From positions 1-63,155 of the forward strand of contig JARVKI010000155.1 in assembly GCA_036674765.1 (NCBI GenBank): a DNA stretch of 63,155 bases, written 5' to 3'. Below are positions 35,033 to 48,045 of this stretch, in pieces (the stretch's first letter is position 1; every line of letters starts with the position of its first letter). Both the position numbers and the translations under genes were made by a program. The notes beneath the pieces were generated by a model, which saw only the letters and a program-made list of their open reading frames with translations, searched no databases and was not told the origin of the DNA. The stretch is from Seiridium cupressi (Eukaryota > Ascomycota > Sordariomycetes > Amphisphaeriales > Sporocadaceae).

Positions 35033-37583
35033 ATCATCAATAGATGGTCTGTGGCAATTAATGGCATGGGACGACAGATGGCAGTTGTGGAATATCTCAA
35101 GCCAGACAGTCTGCGGTGATGTGACCGGTGCACAGTGGGCAGAAAACAGCAATCGACAAGCAGTATCAGAGGCGTAAAAGTTTCTTCATGCAGCTACAGG
35201 TTTCAACAACCATGTCGAGAGCAAGCAAACATTTTAGTTTCACATATCACGTGAATATACATTCCTTATGATTTGCGATTTACGTGTTTGTATTTACATC
35301 TGCTACTGTGTTCTATGATATCGTATCGACAGTCTTGGTAAGTGGTACTTGTGGCGGGCTGATCTAGCTTCCGATAACACTGTCGTTGTGCAACGGTGGA
35401 GGTGAACAATAATTGCGTGTAAAAATTCACGGGCCCTGAGCAGGACGCTAAAAGGCTCGGGTGGTGTGTGTATTTTACTGTGACTACCAAACAACCTGAA
35501 GATTTCATAGCCCTGTTCAGTTGTGATCAGTGATGCTCAGAGTGCCCCCACGGAACGCCCCTTGTCTTCTTGCTCAGTGGGCACTAGTTGAGGTGGCGTT
35601 GCCATTACGCCTATGCGTGGTCTTATTGTGTGGTAACGATGTTATCGTTTAGACGGTTGTTTCCCAATATACCCCCACAAGGACCCACTGAACACTACTA
35701 TAATCCTCAAGATTGCTCTTTTGAGACTATATTTAATATAGTGGGAGAACTAGAGGTAGTGTACCATTGATTATGCTCCCACCACCAAATAATACAGTAT
35801 TTCGTGCTTTCTTCCAAATTCTTGTCGCATCGAAATATGCGATCGCCCTTGATGCTTGAGGCAGCTCAGTTCGGGTCACTGAAGTGCAGAAGCCATCGAG
35901 TTTCAGCATAGCATGACTGCCGCACAGCACATCAGCTGCGCTTTTCGCGTGTAGTTCAACGATACAAACGTTCCCAATAATTCCAGCGTCGATTTCGTGG
36001 CACTCTCCAATCGCTTATATCAAGAGGATCCAGGTACCTACCTTGCCACGGCTACCGACTCATACGGCTCTCGTCGTCTCATCTAAGATCCGATCGCCAC
36101 ACGAGTGTTGGAGACATCGTGGACGACAAGAAGCTTGCAAACACGGTCGTCGCGTTTGATGCGCGAAAAAAAGACAGGAGAGTTGTGCCTACTTGTGACG
36201 ATAGCTTGTACGATACTGGCATGGTACCTAGGGGGCTGGAAGCCTTTGCCTTCTCGCAGCCCCACGACAATTGCAAGCATGCTCGCACTTCTAGCTGGCA
36301 GGGATGTGCTACAAATAATTTAGAGAGATGGTATGGGAGACTGTTTGGATTTGGAAGACGCGGAATCATGACTTGGCGAAAGATGTAGATTCCGTTTGGG
36401 ATGGAGTCCATTAAATCCCCGCCGCTCCAACGAAAAACGGTGTTATGGTATCTGGATTGTCAAAGATGCAGCTGAGTAGGGCCCGGAGTTGAGAAAAAAC
36501 TTGAGGGTTAGAATGAGTTGCATTAAGTATGATATGCTTGCTCGGTACTGCCACTGTGGTCTGGGTGGGTTTGAGTCGTGCTAGGAGTTCTATTATCTAT
36601 TGCAGGCGTCTGCCTTTGTCTGATTCAATTTACCAAATCCTCATGTATAATTATATTATTGCCGGACAGTTTAGTTAGCAATCAACGCTCACGGTCATGG
36701 GCCGGAATGAAAGATACGAATGGTACTCCTCAAAACATTATATTTGATTAGATTGAACCCCCCTCAGATACCAACATGTTATGCAGTATAGGACCTTGAT
36801 GCACGGCTTGAAGATATAACAACGAGCATCGCAACGTCAATCAACCAAATGAATATAAATTAACCGTGTATCACAGATTAGGCCCAGAGCTCAGTTGTTC
36901 GATGCCAAGAACATAGACATCGTGAATCTGTATGAATAAATGTGAAGTATTGCACTTTGCCCCGCTCTCAATGGATTTAATGCATGATTCGGACTTAACG
37001 GAGAAGCCTGCATTAAGTCCATCGAAGTACAGAAGGATGTCGGAGCAAGTACCTGTTCACAAGGCAACTGACCTTCTTTCTGCTGGGAGTACTTGTGGTC
37101 CATCGTGCGCTATTCAGCACTGCGTGAAAGATTATATGGTAGATGTACCCAACAGTTCACGTCTCCTTGACTTGTGCGAAGTAGCCGGATCGAATGCGGG
37201 GGACTTCTGCCTGGCCTTCACTTAGGCCCCAGCAGTAGCGCCAATGCGGCACAGCACTAAAAACCCACTCTGTAGCCTTCAAATGATGTGATGGATTCAC
37301 GCTTCCTCACCACAACATCTCGACGCGATGCCACTTGAGTGAATGCCTTGGTCAATGGGCGATGGTCTTAATCTCACAAGAGGTGTAGCACCGCCAGTGC
37401 GTTCCAGGTTGACGAGGTGACTGATCGTATGAAGAGCTAGCCGTGTGAAGTAAAAGTATAAGAGGCGACGCTTCAACCGCAACCTCAGGAAGAACAATTC
37501 CTGGACCTTCAGTAGCCTTAGGAATCCCAATTCAATTGTCAAACTACACATAGCCAAAAGATCTGTCTTATCTCGTTCACACA
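35033..37583. other. Gene-poor stretch carrying a dispersed repeat
   Basis: No gene is supported. Open frames near 36079-36411 (both strands) and 36932-37225 lack motifs. The dispersed repeat copy 2 lies at 35584-35676. Confidence 0.4.
35584..35676. repeat. Dispersed repeat, copy 2
   Basis: Matches 3569-3665 in the same orientation, best over 35632-35675 (GATGTTATCGTTTAGACGG and onward). Confidence 0.6.
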
Positions 37584-38198
37584 ATGCCTCGCGACACCAA
37601 GAGCCCGTTGTCCTCGTCTTCTCCCACTCACCAGACGCTGGAGCAGTATCTAGCCTCTCAGCCATCCATCTACATCGTAGCTGAGAACCTCCACCCACGA
37701 GATCTATCCAAGACCAAGGGAGAAGAGGGCTACCGGATCCTGGGCACGTTCTCGACGGTTGGGACGGCCAATGGGTTTGCGCGCAAGTATGCGTATGGGC
37801 TGAAGAAGTGGGATCAACTGGGCAGGGCTGCGACCTGGGGCGAGGAGGACCTCGAGCTCGCTGATGGCGCCGAAGGCATACAGCGATCGACGGACGCGGC
37901 TGATGGCACGGACCAGTACGTCGTGACCTGGAGCCACTTCACCACCATCAAGGTGGCCAGGTGGTCGGTGAGAGACACAGCGCCCGAGGTCAATAGCGGC
38001 ACCGACTTCTTCGATCGAGTTGACTTCGTGGCGGATGGCGGGGCTGCTGACAGCGCATACGGAGACAGCGATGCCGCTGATAGCGATGAGGATATGGATG
38101 ATGCGGAGATGGAAGACCTTAAGGACGAGCTTCAAGGACTCAATGTGGACCGAAAGAAGAAGGTCGATGAGGTTATTGGTGATTATCGCGAGTCGTAG
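37584..38198 (+). CDS. Hypothetical acidic protein (204 aa)
   Basis: Single-exon frame with good start context (CACACAATG). It has an N-terminal Ser/Thr-rich stretch, then a folded-looking region (YRILGTFSTVGTANGFARKY). A strongly acidic segment follows (DSDAADSDEDMDDAEMEDLK) and a basic end (DRKKKVDEVIGDY). No signal peptide, membrane helix or known domain was recognised. The acidic tail would suit a protein-interaction role, but this is only inference. Confidence 0.65.
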   Translation: MPRDTKSPLSSSSPTHQTLEQYLASQPSIYIVAENLHPRDLSKTKGEEGYRILGTFSTVGTANGFARKYAYGLKKWDQLGRAATWGEEDLELADGAEGIQRSTDAADGTDQYVVTWSHFTTIKVARWSVRDTAPEVNSGTDFFDRVDFVADGGAADSAYGDSDAADSDEDMDDAEMEDLKDELQGLNVDRKKKVDEVIGDYRES

Positions 38199-38697
38199 AT
38201 ATTCAGTGCGTATCATGCATTCCAAGAAGAGAAAGGTCGAATTTGAGGCTGCCATATTGTTGACTTTCTCACCTGTCATCGTTGATTGTCATTGGAGCTG
38301 ACAGTTTGATTGATGCATGAGATTGGTGTCCGATTTCATGATCTTCGATTCTGCTGACATCGGACTCTATCAGTTTACTCATGCAACAAGTATACGCGTA
38401 AGTCTTGAAGAGGATTTGAGTGGTGGATCCAGCCAACATGATGTGTTCATTTGTCGTAATTTCTACGATAAAACTAGATGTACAAACTCTCCTGCTCATT
38501 CGCATGATCGGGAGGACGAATATGAACATTATGCGCACTGATTCCAGGGGGGCTTGCACGACCTCAGCCTGGATCACGGGATGCGCGTCCCATGAGAACT
38601 ATGTTTTGGATGCAGTTGAACCAAACATATGTTCGTGACAACTCTCATAAAAGATCTTCGTTCCGAAAATGCCCATTAAACCTCCGGAAATCCAGCC
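38199..38697. other. Convergent intergenic spacer
   Basis: Lies between the 3' ends of the hypothetical gene and the rhodopsin-like gene. Nothing else seen. Confidence 0.4.
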
Positions 38698-40290
38698 TCA
38701 TATCACGGCGTATGACTTGGGCCTGGCCTGATCAAGCTTGATCGTATCATCGAACGTCATATCGTTAGACTCGTTGAGGGCCGTGAAGCTAGCATCAGGG
38801 CGGTCAATAGAGCTCAGATTCTTCGATGCGTGCACTGAACTCTTGAAACCGGTATGACCATAAGATGGATATGCGAGGCTTGATCTCTTCTTCCCAGTTA
38901 TCTGGTCCACGAAGCGAGGGATATAAGGAGCACACGCCACGATGAACCCAGTCATGAACTCAACGCTACTATAAATCGAGCATGAGTGTCAGCTTCTTCA
39001 ACGATTGGGGATAGATGGTTGCTGCGGAAACGTACGTCCAATTTCCTATTGGCATGAAAGCCCAGGTATTATCCGTAGTATTGGCCAGCTGGAGGCCATA
39101 GTAGAACCGAATAGTGGCAGCAGCCGTCGCACTGTGAGGTGTCAGTATTGGACTCTATGCCAGAGACAAACAGGAATATGCATACAATATACCGAAGCCA
39201 AAGACCGAACTAGCCAGGAGCTTCTTCTTGAGTGGCATTTGCAGTCGTGAGATACCAAACAGAGGAATGACCAAGATCGAAAGGTCAGAGGCAATGTTCA
39301 ACCCACCGACGGCAGACATGCACGCCATTTGTGAGATGCAGCGCCCTTCGATCATCGGGTGATAGATCTTCTCTCTCGGAGTGCAAGCAAACACGAAAGC
39401 GAGGCCGACAGCAAGGTACAGAAGAAAGTTCGCTAATATCAACATGGTGATGATCTTGTGGAATATGCTCGCTCGATCATGCGCAAAGAAGATGGACTTC
39501 ACTTGATGTAGCACGACGTATTTGATAGGAATCATCGTGATGCAATAAAAAATCTCGGCAATATTTTCGTACTAAAGGAAACGTTTCTCATTAGTCTTAG
39601 GTCTCCAACCCAAATATTCCGTCTTCAAGAGTCATAGGTGACTTACGTAGAGCGCTTGTTCAAGGTTGGAGACCGATACATTCCACTGTACAAGAAGAGT
39701 CAGTACGCAGTCCACCCTACATATCAAGTTTCAGAGAGCTGCAAGTCTCTTAGATAGGCATCACCCTAGTTTGCTGCCAACAGTCTGATCCATGGCCCCG
39801 CCTTGCGATTCGTCCACGCGTATGGGTGACCTTCAGGGCCCCTGCTGAGGATGTTTCACTCGTCGGTGGTATAGAGTCTCCGGAAGACGTTCGTGCGAAT
39901 CTAACTTACTTGATGAGTGCCGTCTCCATACTGCGCAACAACTATCAACATGGAATCGAGAACAGCGAACGCTGCCTAGCTTATATAAGCACATCATCAA
40001 GGACGGTGAAGCCGGGAGGATTCTAGACGTACGGCCGCAAAGATGAGAGCCCCTGGAACAGGTTAGTCAGTCGTTGCAACTAAATGCGCTTCCCAATCGT
40101 ACTCACAGTCCTCTACATTGAACTTCTTCACAAGAAGTCGCACGTATATCCGTGTAGGCACAAGGAGAGTAACAACTCCCAGCCCAATCCCGCAGACGGC
40201 ATATCGCGTGTGCTTTAGCGAGAACGGGTCTATGAGGTTCGACGTTTCGCCTTCGGGGGCCTCGAGGGCTGGTGTATTCTCGGGGTCCAT
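38698..40290 (-). CDS. Integral membrane protein, Fung_rhodopsin (PTH11-like) family
   Basis: Starts at MDPENTPALEAPEGE (40290). Exon 1 ends at 40107 after a first helix (YAVCGIGLGVVTLLVP) and VEDC/W. Small exons follow: 40052-about 40033 (ALIFAA), about 39970-39910 (AVLDSMLIVVAQYGDGTHQ), a WNVSVSNLEQALY exon (about 39690-39655), and a long one from about 39572 to 39190. The long exon holds several helices and the family motif pattern EGRCI..MACMSAVGGLN, SDLSILVIPL. Two more exons then give ATAAATIRFYYGLQL and the last helix (FMTGFIVACAPYIPRF), ending in a cytosolic tail. All junctions have GT-AG sites. This is the seven-helix Fung_rhodopsin domain (PF20684) family, related to PTH11 receptors. 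It is the nearest well-supported gene to the NRPS-like enzyme and intact by inspection; the ligand is unknown. Confidence 0.8.
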
Positions 40291-40587
40291 GTTGGCTTGC
40301 GAAAAGGATTGACCGCTGAGCTGGTAGTGTTTGCGCTGCGTCAAAGAAGAGTATAGAGCATGTGAGGCCCAAGCGTTAGAGAGATGCTGACGTGACGCGA
40401 CCCGACCCAATGAAAAGCAGAGCTGCGCAGTGACGGAAGAAAAGACTGAAAGAGCGGGAAGTATGAATCGGGCAGCCGGAGCAGCGATGTTGGGAATTTG
40501 GGATGACACCTATATTTTTCTCTCACCGCGCTGCGTGCTGACAATCCCGGCACTTGCGAGGAGAACTACGCCAAAGGATATGCAGAG

Positions 40588-42245
40588 CTACGGAGTCAAT
40601 ACCACGTAGTCATACGGCAGATGCGGCTTGAAGCAACTGTCATTCGATTGGGAATAGAAGGCATCACATCCCTCATTAGACAGGCCTCCTGGCCTCTGGT
40701 TCCAGGTGGTGCGTCGCCCGGAGCAGGCATGGTCATCCTTCGCGATCATGTCGATCTGTAAGACGGGCCATCCAATCAGTGCGGCAATACCCTGGCACCT
40801 TGCAGACCGGAGTCCAAAAATGCCCGACCGAGGTACAACTGAGCGAGGGTACATGAACTCGAGGGTAATGGTTCACGACAGCGCAATCGTCAGCAAAAGA
40901 CGGTAATCAACTGCGAGAAGTCAAATTTAGGTTGCCGAGATATGGAACATTCCACCGCAGCTGAAAGTTACACAGCATATCTGCTTCACAAATCGTCGCC
41001 GGAGTTCACTCGCTCGCTAACCTTGGGAAGGTTGCAGGTTTGGTAACCGAGACTCCGATCCACACGAGTTTCAGTGGGATTGCATACTGCAGGGTATCAT
41101 TGGCATCCTGGAGGATTCCTGGCCTGGAAGTGCATCATATGAGAACTGAGTTAAGGTCTACATGCGAATGCATAGTGCCAATGATTTCAGTAGCCATGGC
41201 CAGATCAGCCTGGTCACCCCAAATCGTGCTTGTGAGAAGGAACCATGCCCCACACGGTCATTTTCAGTTAGTGACTAATATGAAGTCATACGTGATGCGA
41301 GAGATTAAGCATCTCCTCAGTTGCTGACATTTTACGAGGACAGTGAGATCCTTCACGGTTTAGGCGGTGGTGGCTTACCTGCAGGCGCAGCTTGGCGGCG
41401 GGATCGCTGCATGAGTGTGGTACAAACACAGCACAGGGCGACATGGGGACTTGGCTTGTCGCTCGTCATCAAAAAGAGCGCAGATCCACAGCAACCCCAG
41501 GCTGGCGCTCAAGGGTATGCATGGATTGGACCCTTTCAGATCGCGGGGGCTCAGGTGGACAGTGCAGACACAATGAAGCTAGAGTAGATTGGCAAGCTTA
41601 CTGGGAACGAGCCGTCGGATGATTGACCCATAGCGCTAGGTGTTTGTGACTGTTCTAGATATCGTTCCCGAGGGCTCAAATTGGAGGCGCTTGGATTTGT
41701 CGCTTCCAATAGACTTTTCCAGGAGAGCCTCCAGGCGCGCGACCGGTATCCATCTGCGAGCCCGCACATGTAGTCTGGCAGCTCCCTATGCGGAGCAATC
41801 AGTTCGTCCAGCCTCAACAACCAGGGGTGCTATATACGGTAACGGCCGTGCAGACTCATGCCACCTCGTTATCAGGCTCTAGGCCAAGAGCGGTTCGTGG
41901 GCCGACGCAGTGTGGTAGCAATCTCTGCTTGGTGCGGTGATTTGGGGCCGAGTTAAGCTTTTGGTGGCGCTGGTGGATACATCCGTACCTTGGTGTCTCG
42001 GGCCGCATGCAGCTATCTAGGCCGTTCCTGGAACAATGCTCAAAGTCATACCCCAGGACACTTGGAGAATGCTTGTCAAGGGATGGGATGCAACGCACAG
42101 ATCTTAACGGGCCAAACGCCTTACCCGCATTGGCGTCAGGGGTTGAACGGTCGGTAGATGACACTAACAGTTGAATACTAATCAGTAGAGACACGACTAA
42201 AATACGCGGTAGCCTTCCCCAATTCGTCCCGATTTCCCCCCCCAT
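40588..42245 (-). other. Possible multi-exon membrane or secreted protein, unrecognised
   Basis: Open segments on the minus strand could be exons. One is 42245-41856, starting MGGEIGTNWGRLPRILVVSL with a signal-like hydrophobic stretch, then several Cys. Others are 41820-41551, a stretch near 41580-41340 containing GLLWICALFLM, and 40854-40588 with GGLSNEGCDAFYSQSNDSC. Hydrophobic and Cys-containing pieces alternate, compatible with an intron-rich membrane protein, but stops separate them and I could not prove a splice path. It lies between the rhodopsin-like gene and the NRPS-like gene on the same strand, so if real it could belong to the cluster. Confidence 0.3.
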
Positions 42246-42400
42246 GTTACTGCAAGGCCTTCTCTTAGCTCCGAATGAAAGGACCTGGCATGGATCGACT
42301 GTCTCGTCACACCATGCGAATTACATGCCACTCGGCAGTTCGACGTGCATGTGCAACTTGGTGGTTCACTAACCTGCTACATATCCCTAAAATAGAGCAT

Positions 42401-45400
42401 TCACAGATTCCAGCCGCTTAGCCAGGATGTCAGAAGCTCCTGGTCCACTGGTGGGATATCCACCTTGGAGATAGCTCTGGCGTGACTCGTTGCGACGTTG
42501 ATAGTTTCGGAGCCGTCGCCTAGTGTTTTGTACCAATCCAGCATCTTCAACGCTGGTAGCTTGGCAACGTCGGCGTCGCTAGGAGTGTCGATGCTTCGGA
42601 GCTTGTTGACCCATTTTCTCAGGGGAACTATGTCGTGGATGCCTATAGTCTCCCGTACGATGCTGACGAGAAGGTCCCAAGGTTGGGGGTTGTCAGAACA
42701 GACGTTATAGACTTGGGCCTCATTTTGAGCAGGCCTGACAACAAAGCCCTGCAACATCGCAGCGACAGTATCCACAGGAACCCAATCGATCGGGACAACT
42801 GGATTTGGGAAGCTTCCTAGGGCCTTCGCAGAGCGTATTATAGCGGAGATCCACTGCTGGTCAGCCCACACGCCAGGGATGCCCTTGCTAGGACCTCCGA
42901 CCTGCCCAACACGCACAATCGAGATCGGCACTCCAGATTGGCGGTTGGCAGTGATCAGAATGCGCTCGGCAGCAAGCTTAGACTGCCCATAGCCAGTGTT
43001 CAGAGCCGCCAGGGAGTCTTCGACAGGAGTCTCGGGTATGGCCGTCTTTGGGCCAGAAGATCTGTTGGCCAGGTTTTCAACAGATGACAAGGAGCTGATG
43101 AAGATGATGCGCAACTTATGCTTGCTAGCCACTGATAAATCGACTAAGTCCCGGGTTCCTCGCAATAATGAATCAAATGACCGGACTGCGATGCCGAAAT
43201 CAAGCCTCCATGAGTTGTAGATAATTGCATCAACTTCGTTAGCGATCAGGTCGTAATGCTCTTTGGCCAGTCCAAAGAGAGGCTTCCCAATCTCAATCTT
43301 GATATACGTCAGCTTTTGCAGTAGTGACTCCAAGGCCGGGTCAAGACTGCTCAAAGCTGCTGCTTGTTTCTCTTGCGCATTGTCTCCTCGGTTCAAACAG
43401 TAGATTCTACTGATTTCAGTGTTCTTCAACAGGGTGGCTAGCGTATACAGCCCGAGATACCCTGTTGAGCCAATGATAGCGAGCGCAGATGTCTTATCGG
43501 ACGTCGCCGCTTGTGTCACTGGCTTGCTTGGCAGGCCTTGGACATGCCGTGCCACGGCGTCGTCCACAGCGCGGGCTCTGTCGAGTTGAGAATCCTCATC
43601 AGGCACAGCATCGTCGTTAAGAAAACCTGCAAGCACCTTGGATAGATCCACTAGGCTGGCATTACGGAAGATAGTCCGCGGTGAGAGCCATGTGAACGAC
43701 TTTGAGGTCTGTGCCTGCAGGTTTTGCTTCAGCCTCCCAGTGATTCCTAGGGTCTGCACTGAGTCCAGTCCGTATGCAAAGAAGTCTTCTTCCTCGCCAA
43801 TTGTTGCAGCGGGAGGAAAATAAGTCGCGAGCACCTGACGAAGAAAATTGACCAGGCTCGATGGCTCATAAACGGTTTTGATGGTTGGCGCCAAGCTAAC
43901 GTTGGCAATTGAGCCTTGCTCGTCTGATGTTGAATATGCAGCATCAATTTCGTCCTTGTAAGACCGTTCTGTGACCTTGCGTATGATAGTGTTCTTGGCG
44001 GTCCGTGCGAAAGGCTTGTCGCTTGCGGCGCAGATTACCTTTCCTGGGGCAACTCGTCCAGGTCCGGGGATATGTGTGTTGGCCTCCACCACCTGTGGCC
44101 AGAGGGCTTCCAGAAAGCTTGCCTGAGAATCTTTATCGAGAGGCTCCTTCGGCTCGACCAGAAGAGCTGTCTGGCTTTTCTCATTTCCGACGAGCAATGC
44201 ACCCAGAACTGATGCATGTCCCTGAACATGTTGCTCAAGGGGGATAGGATTGACCTTCTCGCCATTGGCCAGAACAATAATATCATCTCTACGACCAAAG
44301 TATCTGTAGAGGTTGGGCTTGTTAGGGTGCCGCGTGAATAAATCCTTGGTGTAGTACGGATTAACGCCAGATACATTGTGATAGAGTGGACACAAGTCTT
44401 TATTGCTTTCGTCGGCGATAATGACCAGCTCGTAAGTTCCCTCACTCTCATCGTAAAGCTGCATTTCGTGCTTCATGAAAGGTGGGAACTCGTGGTATAG
44501 CCAATCTTCGCGGTCCTTATGCAACTCGGGAAGGGGGAAAGTCTCTGTAGAGCCGATGAAATTGAACAAGTCGACGACACTACTGACTTTGTCTCCGACC
44601 GCGGCAGAGGCTGGGGCGCCAGCGACAGAGGCGAATTTGAGATTCCTCAAAAAGTCCATACCGTCTGGTTCGTGCAGAATTTCCTGCAGCATGGCAGGAA
44701 CAACCATGATGCCCTTAAGCTTCTGCTGCCGTGCCATTTCCTTCAGCATGATGGCGTCTGGTGCGATGTGTGGTGGCCCGAGCACAAGGGTCAAATTATT
44801 GAAAATGGCATGACCTTCAATCTATTAGCCTACCTCATCACTAACATGAGGTGCCCAGTGATAGACCTACAAATGAAGAACCAGAAACCCCCAAGCTAGA
44901 CACAGGTCAGATCTAGTTCTACTTTTTTGAAGCTACGCCGCAGAACTCACATGAAAGAAGGGTAAGATTAGAAACATGCGCGTTTCTTCGTCGAACTTGA
45001 AGAATGAGATATCTCGCTTCTTCCGTCCCGGAGGAGACGGCGTGTTGTGTTCGTTGTCACATGCAGCCCAACTTCCATGGGTGGATGTGATGGGTTTTGG
45101 TGTTCCTGACATGCATCAGTACTGTGGTTTTGCCATAGTTCGGGAGTAAATGAAGCTCACCGGTTGACCCCGATGAGTGTAATACGATGATGGGATCATT
45201 TCTGGCCTCCTCAAAGCTTTTGGAGAAGGGGTAGTATGCTGGGTTGCTATCCAGCATCTCCTCAAGAGGGGGGACTGCCTCAATATGAATTGACGGTGCC
45301 AGTGCTCGCATAGGCTTGATCAAAGGACTGAGCTCGGGAGCATGCAACAGCTTGGTACTGCCCGTCTGTTCCATCAACGACAGGTTGATCGATGGAGTAT

Positions 45401-45767
45401 TGCGGGGCGATGGGAGTAAGAGCTAGACGCATCAGAAAGATCAAGTATAACGGACCGGGCTTCATACCTTGTACCCGGCTTTGACTGCCGCCAGAAAGAG
45501 GACAGGACCTCGAGGCTCCGACAGCCCTACATAGGTGATAGTCTCGAACTTGTCGCTCTTACCGAACCTGTCCTCGATCCATTGAGCCATAAAGTCTACG
45601 CAGCGGGCAAGGTCAGCCACGGTGATGTCGACAAACCCATCCTTGACATCTGCAGTCTTCGGGATGGCAGCATATACTCTCGTGGGGTCGGTGTTCCTAA
45701 GCTCGTCCAGCACGTTTGGAATGAGCCTCCGCCCGTAAGCTGGAGTCGAGGTACCATTTGCTGTCAT
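42401..45767 (-). CDS. NRPS-like enzyme: adenylation-thiolation-reductase (A-T-R), 1045 aa
   Basis: Four exons: 45767-45468, 45422-45161, 45105-44951 and 44821-42401, giving 1045 codons plus stop with every junction in frame. The adenylation domain has the P-loop core HSSGSTGTPKP (split by intron 2), NFIGSTETF, YYTKDLF, YRYFGRRDDIIVLANGEKV and the C-terminal lysine in FARTAKNT (K515). The carrier domain has FFAYGLDSVQTLG with phosphopantetheine Ser593. The reductase (NAD_binding_4) has IIGSTGYLG near 685-695 and the catalytic pair in GYGQSKLAAE (Tyr850, Lys854). There is no condensation domain. Known for the class: a carboxylic acid is adenylated, loaded as a thioester and reduced off to an aldehyde, sometimes an alcohol. 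It is divergent to the HR-PKS at 48.2 kb, suggesting co-regulation and a joint pathway. The acid substrate cannot be read from the sequence. Confidence 0.93.
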
Positions 45768-47992
45768 GATGAATGATGAATGGTCACAATGTTCCAGGGA
45801 AGAATGACAAATGGTGAGATATCTTTCGGCACCAGAGGATTTCTTGTATCCAAGACCAGAAAGTTCCTGCTTGCGTCAATCGAGTCCAGCCCGTCGTAGA
45901 ATAGCCGAATAAATCATCCCTTGCACCGACCTATTCTGCTTGATGCAACTGTGTGGCCCAAGTGCCCGGGATTAGCAGGGTTCATTTCCAGTGGTGGAAC
46001 CAATTCGTAGGGGCGCGATGCGCTATGGGAGTACCTATGGCGTCCGCTGGCCCCACTGGCTGTGTACCTTACCGATGCAGACAGAGGTGGGTCTATTCCC
46101 TTTGGCTGCATCAAGCTGATCAGTGGCTCGGTGCCGGTTGAGTTTATGGCTCTTCGCGCCTTCTGGTGGGATCGATCGTTCCCTCGACAGTAATCGCGAT
46201 TACTGAGCATTGAAGCCCGCCTCGTATGTAGGGTGTGACAATATCCACGACCGTTGGTTGAAGGGTGCTCCTGGCAGAACCTGCAGGCTGCCTAATCCAA
46301 AATTGGGCAATGTGCCGGCAACGGTTGAGAGCCCTACCCCTGCAGGCGCTTGGTAGCCAATGGCATCCTGGTGTACATAATCTGACTTAAGCAGCTAGCC
46401 TTGGCACGCTCTTTGTTGCAATTTTTCGACAGCGTTTTCTCCAACGCAGGACCATTCACCACAGGATAGGGCATGTTTACGCGGTCGCGAATGTGCTGTA
46501 TAACGCGGCACTGAGTCGATACGTACATAGTAAGACATGATGCGTTTGGTGATCTAGCAAAGCATGAGTGTGCGTAAGACACCTTACATATGTGAGCTAT
46601 GAGCCGCCCAATTAGAGACGTTTTCCATTCGGGATTTGATATGCGAACGATCCGCACTTCCAGACTTTGGGCTACATTGTATGTTTCATTGCTGCTCATG
46701 CGTTGAAACATTACCCGGCTAGATACATGATGAACAGACACGCGGTTGACTATGAAGAAACGAATGTCATGGAACCTAAAACCCCGTGTTCTTGTATGTC
46801 AGGCCAATAGGAAAACTTCTCAACGCCAGCAGTCTCAAGGTAACAATCGTCTGACAAATGTTACATAATGCTCAACTCGGACATATGACTTTGGCTTGGT
46901 ACACTTGTATATCGCTTGGTAGGATAGGCGCCTTGGTGATAGATAGGCAGATGTGCTGCAGATACGGGCCGCACGATCTAGAGTGATGTGCAGATGTACG
47001 CATCGGAGCTTCTACCTTAGATATAAAATGACAGGGGCAGAATTAGTTCACCAATCGGTACCTCGAACCATGCCCGAGGCATTTTACAATCGTCATCCGA
47101 TGACCGCAGTAGCTCCGCACACGGAATACCCCATTCCCTATATGATGTAATCAAAAACCGCGGGCTTCGTTTGCGCGGTCGAGGACTGCGCAAGGTTGAG
47201 AGTCCCGAAAAGTTGACACCATTTGGTTTTCTCCTACTATTCGAGCCTATTCCTACAAAAGTGGGTAACGTGCTGCTAAAAACAGCTGGTGCTGGTGCAG
47301 GTCGGCGAAATTTGGCGCCAATACCAAACCGTCGTCTGAGCCGTGCGCCAGTAAGCCCCTGTTTTTGCCGGCTGCAGAAACCCGCCTTACCGCAGCTTGC
47401 CCTTGAAGCCTGCAGGTTCAGATAAGTGACAGCCCCCAATCTGGCAAGAACTTGAGGGCGTCAGGGCGTGAATATCGGGTCATGACGATCAGTCGTCTAG
47501 TGTCCATGTCATCATCTTGATGATCGACACTCGGGTTGGACATGGGCCAATGGTCTCACGCGATTGAATCATCCACGATTTGCCGCGACATGTGATTGGC
47601 GCATTCGCAAGGGGTGACTGCGCCGCGAAAGGACATAATACTGAATTGTTGCCGTGCCAGAGCTACTAGCACTAGAGACCGAACAACCGTAGCTAAAGCA
47701 GATCAGGACGCTGAGCCGTGACGTTCAAGAGATCTCATGATCTAGTAAACTATCTCCGCGAGTGAATTGACTCCATCCCGGTATCTAGAACCATGGCAGG
47801 GGGCGCTGTTTTCCCAAAAAAGGCAAATGTCCCTGGCCTGTGCTGCGGCAATACTACCTGGCAGGGGTATAGAAATCGTGAATGCAGCATTATTGCAACT
47901 TGTGTGCCGTCCAAGTCAGACGATCCAGTATTCGGAGCGGAGATGCATAACGCGCCATCAGTTCGTTGACGGCGAATCGACTTATCGTTTGA

Positions 47993-48001
47993 CGGCAGCC
48001 G
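47993..48001. promoter_or_regulatory. Candidate Zn(II)2Cys6 binding site CGGCAGCCG
   Basis: A palindromic CGG-CAG-CCG about 200 bp before the HR-PKS start codon. CGG(N)CCG inverted triplets are the known recognition pattern of fungal binuclear zinc cluster activators. One 9-base match can occur by chance. Confidence 0.3.
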
Positions 48002-48033
48002 AGCCGCGAGGCGTGCGACGTGCCAGCAGATAA

Positions 48034-48045
48034 CCAATATAAACA
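48034..48045 (+). promoter_or_regulatory. CCAAT and TATA-like element of HR-PKS
   Basis: CCAAT (48034-48038) overlaps TATAAACA (48038-48045), about 155 bp upstream of the ATG at 48200. Confidence 0.45.

Noticed and set aside
36079..36411. 110-codon minus-strand frame with an opposing plus-strand frame
   Set aside because: Neither strand shows conserved motifs and the two shadow each other.
46334..46741. 135-codon open frame in the divergent biosynthetic promoter
   Set aside because: No motif, odd composition, no ATG-plus-splice logic and no recognisable family; likely a chance frame.
47017..47439. Overlapping open frames on both strands (140 and 84 codons)
   Set aside because: They are mirror frames of one GC-richer stretch without protein motifs.
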